Source of the DNA: Desulfatibacillum aliphaticivorans DSM 15576
GTDB taxonomy: Bacteria > Desulfobacterota > Desulfobacteria > Desulfobacterales > Desulfatibacillaceae
Direction of reading: 5' to 3'
Length of the DNA: 64,000 nucleotides
NCBI RefSeq assembly: GCF_000429905.1
Contig: NZ_AUCT01000018.1
Coordinates: 62,001-126,000 of the forward strand
The notes below the pieces were generated by a model, which made no database searches, was not told the DNA's origin, and saw nothing but the letters and a program-made list of their open reading frames with translations. Positions 7,898 through 16,312 of the stretch are shown here, piece after piece. Each line of letters opens with the position of its first letter. The stretch's first letter is position 1. A program made the position numbers and the translations under genes.

Positions 7898-9340
7898 TTA
7901 GGGATTCACTTTTTCCGCCAGCTTGGGAACGACCCATCCGCCCAGGCTTTTTTCCAGTTCCATGGCGACCGCAATGGTTTTGTGGTCGTTTCCCGGCGTC
8001 CCCACCACCTGCACTCCCACGGGCAGGCCTTTTTTGCTCAACCCCAAAGGAACCTGCGTGGACGGAAATCCCATGACGTTGATGATGGCCGTGTACACGA
8101 AGTTATCCAGCAGCATGAGCGGCTCCAGGTGGCGCGGAGCGGGTTTGCTGTAAGAGGGATAGAGCATGACGCCGTCCGGGCCGATTAATTCGATCAATTC
8201 CCGCCGCAACTCCCGCCCCATCTTGATAAATTTTTCCGTAGGCATGGGAATGCGCTCTCCCAAAGCCAGAGCCAGGGCGGGCAAGGTGTGGTCCGACGCC
8301 CTCAAGGCCCATTTGAACAATTCCCAAAACACGGGAATGCGCTTGCCCTGCCCCAGCTGTACGCCAAACTCTTCCGTCTGATGATGATTCAACATACTGG
8401 ACCAGATGGCGAAGGACCATTTGAGCTTGTTCACCGTGCGATGCTTGACCGAAGCGCCCAATTTTTCCAGGGCGTCCGCAGCTTTCTTTTGGGCGATCAC
8501 CAACTCGTGATGCACCCTTACAGCGCCGTTTTCCGGCACGCTCAGGACGTTGAGCCGGGAAAAATCCACGGAGGCGGGGTCGCCAAAATCCATGGCCGTG
8601 CATTCGGGGTCCTTGCCGTCCGGTCCGGCCATGATCTTCAGCAGAGGCATTAGATCTTCGGCCTTGCGGCAAAGGGGGCCGGTGGTGCAGTAAAAAGCCA
8701 CCCTGCCATGGGCCAGGGGAATCTGGCCTGTATTGGGAACCGCGCCGCCCGTGGGCTTGTGACCGAAAACCCCGTTGAAAAACGCGGGCATGCGGATGGA
8801 TCCGCCCACGTCCGACCCCAGGCCGAAAGGCGAAGCGCCCGAGGACACAATGCAGCCTTCCCCGCCCGAACTTCCGCCCACAATACGGCCCAGGTCGTAG
8901 CAATTGTTGGTGGTTCCGTAGACCTTGTTGTGGGACTCCATCCACATGCACAATTCCGAAATATTGGTAACGCCGATGGGGATGAGCCCGGCCCGGCGCA
9001 TCCTGGCCGCGGCCGTGGCGTCCTTCTTCTCGATGATGCCTTTTCGGGCCACAAGCCCGGAGGTATGGGGCATGCCTGTGAGGGAAAAGCATTCCTTAAT
9101 GGAGCAGGGAACGCCATGAAAAGACGGGCAGTTTTCCGGCCCGTTTTCCTTTAAAAATGCGTCGGCTGCGTCCGCCTCGTCCAGAGCCTGGTCGTAGCGG
9201 TCCGCCACAATGGCGTTGATCCATGGATTGATTTTCTTGGCGTGTTCAATATGCGTTTCCACGGCTTTACGGGACGTTATTTTTCCTTCGCGAATCATGG
9301 CCGCAATTTTTGTCCCGGATAAAGTAAGCAGTTTGTCCAT
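7898..9340 (-). CDS. Amidase (amidase-signature family)
   Basis: 480 residues of the amidase-signature fold. The Ser-cisSer-Lys triad is visible: Lys82 in SIKE, Ser157 in the GGSSGGE signature and Ser181 (nucleophile) in DVGGSIR. It hydrolyses a carboxamide, but the substrate cannot be told. GatA (Glu-tRNA amidotransferase) is less likely because gatB and gatC are not adjacent and the C-terminal region resembles fatty-acid-amide-hydrolase-like amidases (FPSTQVPLG, LPVGVQVVG). The ATG has a GGGGGGAAT ribosome-binding site. It appears to be monocistronic. Confidence 0.9.
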   Translation of the reverse strand: MDKLLTLSGTKIAAMIREGKITSRKAVETHIEHAKKINPWINAIVADRYDQALDEADAADAFLKENGPENCPSFHGVPCSIKECFSLTGMPHTSGLVARKGIIEKKDATAAARMRRAGLIPIGVTNISELCMWMESHNKVYGTTNNCYDLGRIVGGSSGGEGCIVSSGASPFGLGSDVGGSIRMPAFFNGVFGHKPTGGAVPNTGQIPLAHGRVAFYCTTGPLCRKAEDLMPLLKIMAGPDGKDPECTAMDFGDPASVDFSRLNVLSVPENGAVRVHHELVIAQKKAADALEKLGASVKHRTVNKLKWSFAIWSSMLNHHQTEEFGVQLGQGKRIPVFWELFKWALRASDHTLPALALALGERIPMPTEKFIKMGRELRRELIELIGPDGVMLYPSYSKPAPRHLEPLMLLDNFVYTAIINVMGFPSTQVPLGLSKKGLPVGVQVVGTPGNDHKTIAVAMELEKSLGGWVVPKLAEKVNP

Positions 9341-9599
9341 GCAGATTCCCCCCGAAAAAATAGAGCTGACAAATATAAATTTTGCGGATTTTGCTTTTCC
9401 ACCCGAAGAAAAAACAGGATAGTAATATTGAAGGGAGATTTCAACATTTTTATGGATGCCGTCTCTCTTTATTTATCATCGTTAAGGCCAAGGGAGTGAT
9501 TTTGCGGTTTCTTGACGGCGCTCTTACCCGGGTGATATCCTAAACCATATCCAACCGGAAGATTCATCCATCCTACCTATCCATCCACAGGGGGGCTTT

Positions 9600-9833
9600 A
9601 TGGGCAAATTTCTCATTTCCATTGATGCTGCTTCTTGCACCGGATGCATGAAATGCGGCCTGGCCTGCTCCGAATTATACCACCGGGCTTTCAATCCGTT
9701 GCTGGCGAGAATCCAGGTGATTGTCAAAGGCGAAGAGGCCGAAATCTCCTTTACGCAGGAATGCACGGAATGCGGCGTGTGCGTGGACCAGTGCTTTTAT
9801 GGGGCGTTGTCCAAGACGCCCAGGGAGTCTTGA
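9600..9833 (+). CDS. 2[4Fe-4S] ferredoxin-like protein
   Basis: 77 residues with two CxxCxxCxxxC clusters: CTGCMKCGLAC at residues 13-23 and CTECGVCVDQC at about 56-66. Each should bind a [4Fe-4S] cluster. It lacks the usual proline after the fourth cysteine. It stands 14 bp upstream of the AOR gene, so it is the probable electron acceptor of that enzyme or a dedicated subunit, as in many aor-associated ferredoxin subunits. Its start is supported by GGGGGG upstream. Confidence 0.9.
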   Translation: MGKFLISIDAASCTGCMKCGLACSELYHRAFNPLLARIQVIVKGEEAEISFTQECTECGVCVDQCFYGALSKTPRES

Positions 9834-9847
9834 TCAGGAGGGGCGTC

Positions 9848-11665
9848 ATGGATTGGAACGGTTTTGCAGGCAACGTGCTTTATGTGGATTTAAGCGCCGG
9901 CGAACTGGAATCCCGGCCTTTGTCCCGGGACTTATGCGAAAAGTATATCGGAGGGCTGGGCGGCTGCATTAGGCTGGCTTATGAAAATGTCATTCCAGGA
10001 ACCGAGCCTCTTGCGCCGGAAAACCCCATCATCATTGGCGCCGGGCCCCTGGTGGGAACCAGCGTTCCCGCCTCTTCCCGGGTGTACGGCATGACCAGGC
10101 TGCCCCAAAGCCGCTCCGTCGGCTGGTGCGGGGCCGGGGGCGTTAACTTCGGCGCGTTCATGAAATACGCAGGCTTTGACTTTCTGGTGATAACCGGCAA
10201 GGCGGACCGGCCCGTGTATCTGGACATCACGGGGGACGCTCCGGTCATTCGCGCCGCAGGGTCTTTATGGGGAATGGGAGTGGAAGACGCCTGCCACGCC
10301 CTGTGGGAGAAGCACGGCCGGCCCGCCGGAGTGCTTGGAATCGGACAGGCCGGGGAGAATCAGGCGGCCTATGCCATGGCTTTTGTGGATCGCCTGTCCA
10401 CCATGGGACGGGGCGGTTTCGGCGCCGTCATGGGCTCCAAGAACCTGAAGGCAGTGGTCGCCAGAGGGATGAACGGCATTACCGTAGCGGACAGAAAGGC
10501 ATATAAAAAACTCACCAAAGACCTTTTTGAAAATATACGAAACTATCCCTATCTCAAGGAATGGCAGGATTTAGGGCTCATGAAATCCCTGCCTATCATT
10601 TCCAGGGAGGAATATTCCGAGGCGAAAGTCCGGCGTATGGCGTGCGTATCCTGCCCCATCGGCGATAAAGACATTATCCGCGTTTCCGACCTGACGGCAA
10701 CCAGCAGTTCGGCCATGAACCTATACGTCCCCACCATTTTCGGCATGAAGGATCACACAGAAGCCGTCACCCTCATGACCATGCTGGACGGCTATGGCAT
10801 GGACATGTTCGAGTTTTTCGCCGCCGTCGGCTACGCCGGAGATTTGGCCGCCGCGGGAATCATATCCTCGGATGAGGCGACCCCGCCCATTGACCTGACC
10901 AAATTTGAATCCATGAAGATCTGGGCGGAAAAAACGGCTTTTCGGCAGGGATTGGGAGATTTGATCGCCCAGGGCCTGGACGCAATCCTGGAGCGCTACG
11001 GACCGGAGGCGGCCCCTTATTTGCCGTACAAGGTCAAAGGCATGATGCCCTACGCCGGGCCCAAGGCGCCCCTGCCCTGGAACCTTTTCGGCACCATGGA
11101 GTTGGGGCAAATCCTGGACCCGCGCGGGCCTCATGTGGGGTCGGGAGGATCGCCCACCTATTTCGCCCAACGCCCCTTGGAGGTTTTTCCCAAGCACCTC
11201 AAACGCATGGGCGTGCCGGACGACGCCCTGGACCGTATTTTGCCCGGATGGCGAGACGGCGCGCCTACAGACCTGAACATAGGCCGGTTGCTCAAATATT
11301 CGCACCGGTGGTTTACCATCCTGGGCTCGCTGGGCGTATGCGCCAGGGCGCAGATCAACCGCTTTTACAACTATGATTTGTGTTCGGACTTGTACCAGGC
11401 GGTCACAGGCATTCCCACCCAGGGAAGCGACCTTGGCGACAGGGCCAACGCCGCCTGGGCCTTGTTGAAAACCATCAACATGCGGGAAGGCTTTGGGAGG
11501 AAGGATGAAGAGCCGCCGGCCAAATGGTTTGAAGAGCCGCCTTTTTGCAACTACCTGACCGGAAAGCCTATTACGCCTCAGGAAGTGGGTGTGATGATCG
11601 GGGAGTATTACGACGAGCAGGGTTGGGACTCTGAAACCGGAGCGCCGCCCATGCCTGCAGATTAG
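9848..11665 (+). CDS. Tungsten-type aldehyde:ferredoxin oxidoreductase
   Basis: 605 residues from the ATG at 9848, chosen over upstream in-frame ATGs because AGGAGGGG lies just before it and the protein then starts with the family MDWNGFAGNVLYVDLSAGE. It oxidises aldehydes to acids with ferredoxin, using a tungsto-bispterin and one [4Fe-4S]. Visible are the N-terminal cofactor-binding GGLGGCIRLAYE and GSKNLKAVVARG segments and a C-terminal DSLGVC-type cysteine, Cys498. The cluster motif is atypical: C266-x2-C269-x3-D273, where the archaeal enzymes have a third Cys. The codon is GAT, so this is not a misread selenocysteine. Ferredoxin partner directly upstream. The substrate is unknown; benzaldehyde or fatty aldehydes are possible. 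Confidence 0.93.
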   Translation: MDWNGFAGNVLYVDLSAGELESRPLSRDLCEKYIGGLGGCIRLAYENVIPGTEPLAPENPIIIGAGPLVGTSVPASSRVYGMTRLPQSRSVGWCGAGGVNFGAFMKYAGFDFLVITGKADRPVYLDITGDAPVIRAAGSLWGMGVEDACHALWEKHGRPAGVLGIGQAGENQAAYAMAFVDRLSTMGRGGFGAVMGSKNLKAVVARGMNGITVADRKAYKKLTKDLFENIRNYPYLKEWQDLGLMKSLPIISREEYSEAKVRRMACVSCPIGDKDIIRVSDLTATSSSAMNLYVPTIFGMKDHTEAVTLMTMLDGYGMDMFEFFAAVGYAGDLAAAGIISSDEATPPIDLTKFESMKIWAEKTAFRQGLGDLIAQGLDAILERYGPEAAPYLPYKVKGMMPYAGPKAPLPWNLFGTMELGQILDPRGPHVGSGGSPTYFAQRPLEVFPKHLKRMGVPDDALDRILPGWRDGAPTDLNIGRLLKYSHRWFTILGSLGVCARAQINRFYNYDLCSDLYQAVTGIPTQGSDLGDRANAAWALLKTINMREGFGRKDEEPPAKWFEEPPFCNYLTGKPITPQEVGVMIGEYYDEQGWDSETGAPPMPAD

Positions 11666-12048
11666 ATTGAAGATTCATCCGTTAAAATTTGACGCAGGAG
11701 ATCGTCCTGCTCCCTGGACTGGATGGCGCCCGCCTCCCAGCATTGGATCTCGCGCAGGGGGAATCCGGTTTTTTCCGCCAGTTCCTCCTGGCTCAGGCCT
11801 TTGGACCAGCGGGTTTCCGTTATTTCCCGGCCTGTCATCATGCCTTCCTGAAACCGGTAGGCTTCGGCTATGGCCGCCTGGATGGTGCAGGCCTGCTCGG
11901 GGGTTCCGGCTTCCAGCCCGCAATCCGGGCACACATGGCAGGCGACTTCCACCGTGATTTCCCTGCCCCGAAACTGGATGGTCGCCTCTTTGGTGCACAA
12001 GGGCATGGAAGCGCCGCAGCCGGGGCATATGGGGTCGGTTTTTTTCAA
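11662..12048 (-). CDS. MqsA-like antitoxin (zinc finger plus XRE helix-turn-helix)
   Basis: 128 residues if started at the TTG at 12046-12048, which overlaps the toxin stop (TTGA) and puts the start right before the zinc finger; the frame is open to 12129. The N-terminal zinc knuckle has CPGC and CPDC pairs (about residues 8-50), followed by an XRE-type helix-turn-helix (WSKGLSQEELAEKTGFPLREIQCWE, about 85-110). This is the MqsA/YgiT two-domain layout: the N-domain binds the toxin and the C-domain binds the operator to repress the operon. It ends at the AOR stop (4-bp convergent overlap). Confidence 0.75.
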   Translation of the reverse strand: MKKTDPICPGCGASMPLCTKEATIQFRGREITVEVACHVCPDCGLEAGTPEQACTIQAAIAEAYRFQEGMMTGREITETRWSKGLSQEELAEKTGFPLREIQCWEAGAIQSREQDDLLRQILTDESSI

Positions 12049-12407
12049 AAGGGCGCCTTTCTGTTGGGATGAAAGGAAATCAGCCACAGGGTCTGGCTGA
12101 ATATGGCGAATTTCAGATAGGCCAGGCACTTGACGATCGTGGATTTCCAGCGAAACGGAAACAGGTCGGCCCCGTTGATTTCCTGTTCATAGGATTTTTG
12201 GGGGGGCGACATGCCCACATAGTTTTCCGGCTGAATTTCGTCCAGAACATTATGAAGCACCTGGGACAACTCGTCCATCATGTATCCCATGTTTAACGCA
12301 TCAGCAGCCAGGCTGGTCGGGTTCATGAGCATGATGCGGTCTTCTTCAGCGCAGGACTGGGCTTCACGAAGTTTTTTGGACAGCTCTTTGTGCGTCGGCC
12401 TTTTCAT
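12045..12407 (-). CDS. MqsR-like toxin candidate
   Basis: 120 residues from the ATG at 12405-12407 (frame open to 12443). It is the first gene of a two-gene toxin-first unit, as in mqsRA. The C-terminal strand pattern YLKFAI...LWLISFHPNR resembles the end of MqsR/RelE-like RNases (YLKITV...LIVSFKE in E. coli MqsR). The N-terminal half is helical (THKELSKKLREAQSCAEED) and has a central SYEQEINGADLFPF. By analogy it would be a ribosome-dependent or free mRNA endonuclease; catalytic residues are not assigned. The family call rests on the neighbour and on the C-terminal pattern, so it is moderate. Confidence 0.6.
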   Translation of the reverse strand: MKRPTHKELSKKLREAQSCAEEDRIMLMNPTSLAADALNMGYMMDELSQVLHNVLDEIQPENYVGMSPPQKSYEQEINGADLFPFRWKSTIVKCLAYLKFAIFSQTLWLISFHPNRKAPF

Positions 12408-12414
12408 GCCCTGC

Positions 12415-12443
12415 AATATAACGCAAAAAGCCTCAATTGGCAA
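12415..12443 (-). promoter_or_regulatory. Candidate promoter of the toxin-antitoxin operon
   Basis: On the minus strand TTGCCA (12443-12438), a 17-bp spacer and TATATT (12420-12415). The -10 box ends only 7 bases before the toxin ATG, so the message would be nearly leaderless if this is the true promoter. Confidence 0.35.
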
Positions 12444-12452
12444 AATGCAATA

Positions 12453-12509
12453 GCCGGACGAGGCCCTTAAAAGTTGTTCTTATAGCTTTTTTAAGATAGT
12501 CTGTCCGGC
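12453..12509. promoter_or_regulatory. Nested inverted repeat between TA operon and SpoIIE gene
   Basis: Outer arms GCCGGAC (12453-12459) / GTCCGGC (12503-12509) enclose inner arms CTTAAAA (12466-12472) / TTTTAAG (12489-12495), with almost symmetric spacing (6 and 7 bp). It sits between divergent genes and could be an operator for one or both. Confidence 0.4.
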
Positions 12510-12542
12510 AACGGATCGAACCATAAACAGACAGAGGTTAGC

Positions 12543-13910
12543 GTGGGATTTAAGGTTCCCGACAATGTGCTGCCAGAAAACGCCAAGTTTTTCGTAATCA
12601 TGCAATTCGCCTATGTGTTCGGGGGGATCAGCCACATAGCATTAGGAATTGCGTTTTGGCTTTTCTGCATCAAGGAAATGGCCTGGTTCAACTTCGCCTA
12701 CAGCGCACCCGTCTTTACCACGGCGTTTATCCTCAACCGGAGGGGGCTGCACGAAGCCGCGTTTTTTCTGGCCTTCAGCGAACTGCTGATGCATCAGGTC
12801 GCCGGGGTGTACGTGCTTGGTTGGGGCGTGGGCTTTCAATATTTTTTGATTTACCTGGCCGGACTGACCTTTTTTAACGCCCGATGGCATGGAAAAATCC
12901 GGACGTGCGTCATTGTGCTTTTATGCGCCGTGTTCACGGCTCTCTATTTATACTGCCAGGAGCCCGCCTGCGATTACGTTCTTTCCAAAACCGTATACCA
13001 GGCCTTTTTTCTGTCTTCCAGCCTGACCACGCTTGTGGCCCTGGCTATGCTCATTCATTATTACGTTCAGGCCGCCACCCGGGCGGAGCAAGGATTGACC
13101 GAGGCCAACAACCAGCTTTCGAAAAAAAACCTCGAGATAGAAAAGACTCTGGCCGAACGCAACCAGGCCTTTTCCCACCTGAACGCCGAACTCCAGGAGG
13201 CGGCCCGGTACGTGCGGGAAATCCTGCCGGAGCCCATTGAGGACGGCCCCATCCGGACGGACTGGAGATTCATTCCGTCCACGGCTTTGGGGGGAGACGC
13301 CTTCGGCCACCATTGGCTGGACGAGGACCGTTTTGTGTTGTATCTCATCGACGTCAGCGGGCACGGGGTGGGGGCGGCGCTGCTTTCCGTGTCCATCATG
13401 AACGCCTTGCGCGCCCAGTCATTGCCGCGGACGGATTTCTCCGACCCGGCCAGTGTGCTGGAATCCTTGAATCAGGCCTTTTCGGGCGAGGATCACGGCC
13501 GCATGTTTTTCACCATATGGTACGGGGTGTATTCCAGAAGCACGCGCCAAATGATCTATGCCAGCGGCGGGCATCCGCCGGCCCTGCTGTTCGGAAAAAA
13601 CGGAAACGAACCGCACGTCTCCCAACTCCGCACGCCCAACTTCGTGATTGGGGGGATGCGGGATGTGGAATACAAGAAAGCCGCATGCACCATTCCCGAG
13701 GGCGGGATTTTGTACATTTTTTCCGACGGCGTGTATGAGGTTCGCAAAATGGACGGAAGCGTATGGCGATACAAGGAATTCGCCGACTACATGACAAAAG
13801 CCAAACCGTCCGAAAAGTCCCGCCTGGATCTGCTGCACAGCCACGCCCGGAACCTGGCCAATTCAGAGCATCTGGACGACGACTTTACTATTCTTGAGGT
13901 CATGTTCTAA
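12543..13910 (+). CDS. Membrane-anchored SpoIIE-type PP2C protein phosphatase
   Basis: 455 residues from a GTG start. Residues about 20-185 contain six to seven hydrophobic helices, then a coiled coil (EQGLTEANNQLSKKNLEIEKTLAERNQ, about 190-225), then a SpoIIE/RsbU phosphatase domain. Metal-binding acidic residues are visible in GGDAFG, DVSGHGVGAAL, FSDGVYE and DDDFTILEV. It should dephosphorylate a Ser/Thr phosphoprotein, typically an anti-anti-sigma factor, in response to a membrane-sensed signal. The ORF ends 10 bp before the dehydratase subunits on the same strand, so it may be co-transcribed with them, which is unusual company. Confidence 0.85.
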   Translation: MGFKVPDNVLPENAKFFVIMQFAYVFGGISHIALGIAFWLFCIKEMAWFNFAYSAPVFTTAFILNRRGLHEAAFFLAFSELLMHQVAGVYVLGWGVGFQYFLIYLAGLTFFNARWHGKIRTCVIVLLCAVFTALYLYCQEPACDYVLSKTVYQAFFLSSSLTTLVALAMLIHYYVQAATRAEQGLTEANNQLSKKNLEIEKTLAERNQAFSHLNAELQEAARYVREILPEPIEDGPIRTDWRFIPSTALGGDAFGHHWLDEDRFVLYLIDVSGHGVGAALLSVSIMNALRAQSLPRTDFSDPASVLESLNQAFSGEDHGRMFFTIWYGVYSRSTRQMIYASGGHPPALLFGKNGNEPHVSQLRTPNFVIGGMRDVEYKKAACTIPEGGILYIFSDGVYEVRKMDGSVWRYKEFADYMTKAKPSEKSRLDLLHSHARNLANSEHLDDDFTILEVMF

Positions 13911-13920
13911 GGGGGGAATC

Positions 13921-15066
13921 ATGAGCCAGCCGGATTATTTGCAGCCCTTCGCCGATTGCTTAACCCAAAGCTCTCAATGGCTGTCCGCCCAAGCGGAGGC
14001 CGGGGAAAAGCATATCGGCTATTTTTGTACATATACTCCCGTGGAGCTGATCCATGCCTGCGGGTTCGTTCCGATCCGTGTCATGGGGGAGCCTGGCGTT
14101 GTGGAACAGGCCTATTCCCTGGTCCCGGATTTTATTTGCCCTTTTATGAAATGCGCCCTGGAAAAAGCCTTGAACGGAGGATTCAAATATCTGAAGGGAG
14201 TGGTCCAGGGGTATACCTGCGACGTATCTTGCGGCATGGCCAATATCTGGAAGGAGAACATTCCGGGAGAGCTTTACCACACCTTCCCCCTGCCTTATAC
14301 GGACGCCCCTGCAACGAGAGACTATCTCCATAAGGAATTCCAGGCGTTCATTCATAAAGCGGAACAGGCCGGTGGCGAGTTCCGCCTGGAAAGGCTGCAA
14401 TCTTCCCTGGATATGTACGCGGCGATCCGCCGCAGCCTGCTCAGCCTGTACCAATTCGGAGAAGACGGAGCGCCCGCCCTTAACGCCCGGGAGCGCCACA
14501 TAGTCGTCCAGGCTGGTTACGTCGCGCCTCCCGACCTTTTTCTCGGCATGTTGGAAGCCCTGGCCAGCCAAAAGCCCTTTAATTCCCGGGAAAGCCAGGC
14601 AGGAATCCCCGTTTTGATTTCCGGCAGCCTGGTGGAGTCCGTGGGCGTTTTTGACGCCATGGAGAAGGCCGGCGCCCGAATCGTTGCAGACGACCTGTGC
14701 TCGGGATACCGGAACCTGTTGCCGGTGGACGGAAGCGGCTCCGGCCCCATGGAAAGGCTGATCGACCGGTATGTGAACCGATTTCCCTGCCCTTCCCGTT
14801 GCAGAGCCGAAAACCGTTTTCCCTTGCTGATGGACAGGATAGAGCAAACAGGCGCCCGGGGGGTGATTTTTCTCATACAAAAATTTTGCACGCCTCATCT
14901 GGCGGACATTCCCGAGCTTACCCGCCTTTTGAAGGCAGCCGGAATTCCGGTTTTGGTTGTAGAGATGGATGAAAGCTGGCGGATGGGAGGCCAATTGCAG
15001 ACAAGGCTGGAGGGCTTTGTCGAAATGATCGATGGGATGTATGGAACGAATCATGGAAAAATCTAA
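13921..15066 (+). CDS. 2-hydroxyacyl-CoA dehydratase / benzoyl-CoA reductase-like subunit (HgdB/BcrB family), first subunit
   Basis: 381 residues from the ATG at 13921, which has AAGGGGGGAATC before it. Family signs are GYFCTYTPVELIHACGFVPIR near the N-terminus, CPFMKCALEKAL, GYTCDVSCGM and a second Rossmann-like half (GIPVLISGSLVES..., GVIFLIQKFCTPH, VLVVEMDESWRMGGQLQTRLEGF). Such subunits carry one [4Fe-4S] and act as a heterodimer to remove water from 2-hydroxyacyl-CoA or to reduce benzoyl-CoA, after one-electron activation by an ATPase (HgdC-type), which is not present in this window. It overlaps the next gene by 14 bp. Confidence 0.88.
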   Translation: MSQPDYLQPFADCLTQSSQWLSAQAEAGEKHIGYFCTYTPVELIHACGFVPIRVMGEPGVVEQAYSLVPDFICPFMKCALEKALNGGFKYLKGVVQGYTCDVSCGMANIWKENIPGELYHTFPLPYTDAPATRDYLHKEFQAFIHKAEQAGGEFRLERLQSSLDMYAAIRRSLLSLYQFGEDGAPALNARERHIVVQAGYVAPPDLFLGMLEALASQKPFNSRESQAGIPVLISGSLVESVGVFDAMEKAGARIVADDLCSGYRNLLPVDGSGSGPMERLIDRYVNRFPCPSRCRAENRFPLLMDRIEQTGARGVIFLIQKFCTPHLADIPELTRLLKAAGIPVLVVEMDESWRMGGQLQTRLEGFVEMIDGMYGTNHGKI

Positions 15067-16312
15067 AAAATCGACCAAAAGGCTGGCGGCGGCAAAAGAA
15101 CTGAACAAGGTGGTGGGCGAATATTATCTGGAGTGCGCAGCCGCCAAAGAGCAGGGCAAACCCGTCGGGTGGATGCCGCCCATGAACGGCGCCATAGAAC
15201 TGTTTTACGCCATGGACCTGCAGCCGGTCTTTCCCGAAAACTGGTCACCGGTATGCGCCGCCTTTGGCCTGACTCCAAAAAACTTCGAAGTCAGCGAAGG
15301 CATGGGCTACTCCAGGGATCTTTGCGGCTACCTGAGGAATATTGTCGGGTACGTGAACGGCCCCATGACCGACCCGGCAATCCCGCTTGGAGGGCTGCCC
15401 GCCCCGGACCTGCTCATTTCCCCGGGCGGGGGGTGCGTGCCTGTCATGAAAATCTTTCACGCCCTGGAGCGGCGGTTTCCCGAGGCCAAGGTGTTTAAGG
15501 CGGATCTGCCTCAGGTTGCTCTGGAGGAAATCGCTCCTCACCACATTGACTACGCAATTCAGGAAATGCAGCGGCTCATTACTTTTCTGGAGGAAGCCAC
15601 GGGTCGGAAGCTGGACCAGGACCGCTTGCAGGAAGTGGCGGCCCTGTCCGACCAGGCATGCGCTTTGTGGGACGAAATCATGAGCTATCGGCGATCCATC
15701 CCCGCGCCTTTTTCCGCTGCAGAAATCGGCATTATGTTTGTAATGGTCACCCGCCAGGGAACCCGGCAGGCCATTGATTTTCTGATCAAAGCCAGAGACG
15801 AAATCAAAGAGCGCGCCGAGTCGGGAACAGGCGTTATTGAAAACGAGAAACTGCGCCTTTTTTGGGACAACATCCCGCTTTGGTACAACATGGGCCTGTT
15901 CAACTATTTTGAAAAGGCCAACGCCGTGGTGGTGGCGGAAACCTACTCTGCCGCATGGTCCATCCGGCTTGATCCGGCGGACCCGCTCAAGGCGCTGGCC
16001 CTGAAAAGCCTGATGTCCTACCCCCTGGTTTCCTGCGTTTCCATTGAAAAGCGGAAAGAGATGGTTCTAAAGGCCTGCCGGGATTACGCCATTGACGGCG
16101 TGGTTTTTCACCGGAACAAATCCTGCGTGCCCATCAGTTTGGGGCAAATGGATATCCGCAAGGCCTTGGAGGATGAGTTGGGCATCCCCTCCGTAATCTT
16201 CGACGCCGACCACATGGACGCCCGCAATTTCTCCACCGCTCAGTTTCAAGTCCGCATAGACGCCTTTTTGGAAATGCTGGCTGAAAGAAAAGGACAGACC
16301 TTTAAAACCTGA
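15053..16312 (+). CDS. 2-hydroxyacyl-CoA dehydratase / benzoyl-CoA reductase-like subunit, second subunit
   Basis: 419 residues from the ATG at 15053 (upstream in-frame ATGs at 15032 and 15041 lie inside the previous gene). Same family as the first subunit: GWMPPMNGAIELFYAMDLQPVFPENWSPVCAAFG, CGYLRN, PDLLISPGGGC and the closing VVFHRNKSCVPISLGQMDIRKALEDELGIPSVIFDADHMD...RIDAFLEML, which carries the last cluster cysteine and the substrate loop. It forms the heterodimer with the first subunit. Substrate unknown. Whether the pair is a dehydratase or a reductase cannot be decided from sequence alone. Confidence 0.88.
   Translation: MEKSKKSTKRLAAAKELNKVVGEYYLECAAAKEQGKPVGWMPPMNGAIELFYAMDLQPVFPENWSPVCAAFGLTPKNFEVSEGMGYSRDLCGYLRNIVGYVNGPMTDPAIPLGGLPAPDLLISPGGGCVPVMKIFHALERRFPEAKVFKADLPQVALEEIAPHHIDYAIQEMQRLITFLEEATGRKLDQDRLQEVAALSDQACALWDEIMSYRRSIPAPFSAAEIGIMFVMVTRQGTRQAIDFLIKARDEIKERAESGTGVIENEKLRLFWDNIPLWYNMGLFNYFEKANAVVVAETYSAAWSIRLDPADPLKALALKSLMSYPLVSCVSIEKRKEMVLKACRDYAIDGVVFHRNKSCVPISLGQMDIRKALEDELGIPSVIFDADHMDARNFSTAQFQVRIDAFLEMLAERKGQTFKT

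Noticed and set aside
7898..9340. GatA subunit of the Glu-tRNA amidotransferase
   Set aside because: No gatB/gatC neighbours; the sequence fits a generic amidase better.
9635..9847. Longer N-terminus for the AOR gene
   Set aside because: The extension is the ferredoxin gene in another frame; the ATG at 9848 has AGGAGGGG and the family N-terminus.
10643..10671. UGA/selenocysteine in the AOR cluster motif
   Set aside because: The third-ligand codon is GAT (Asp), not TGA.
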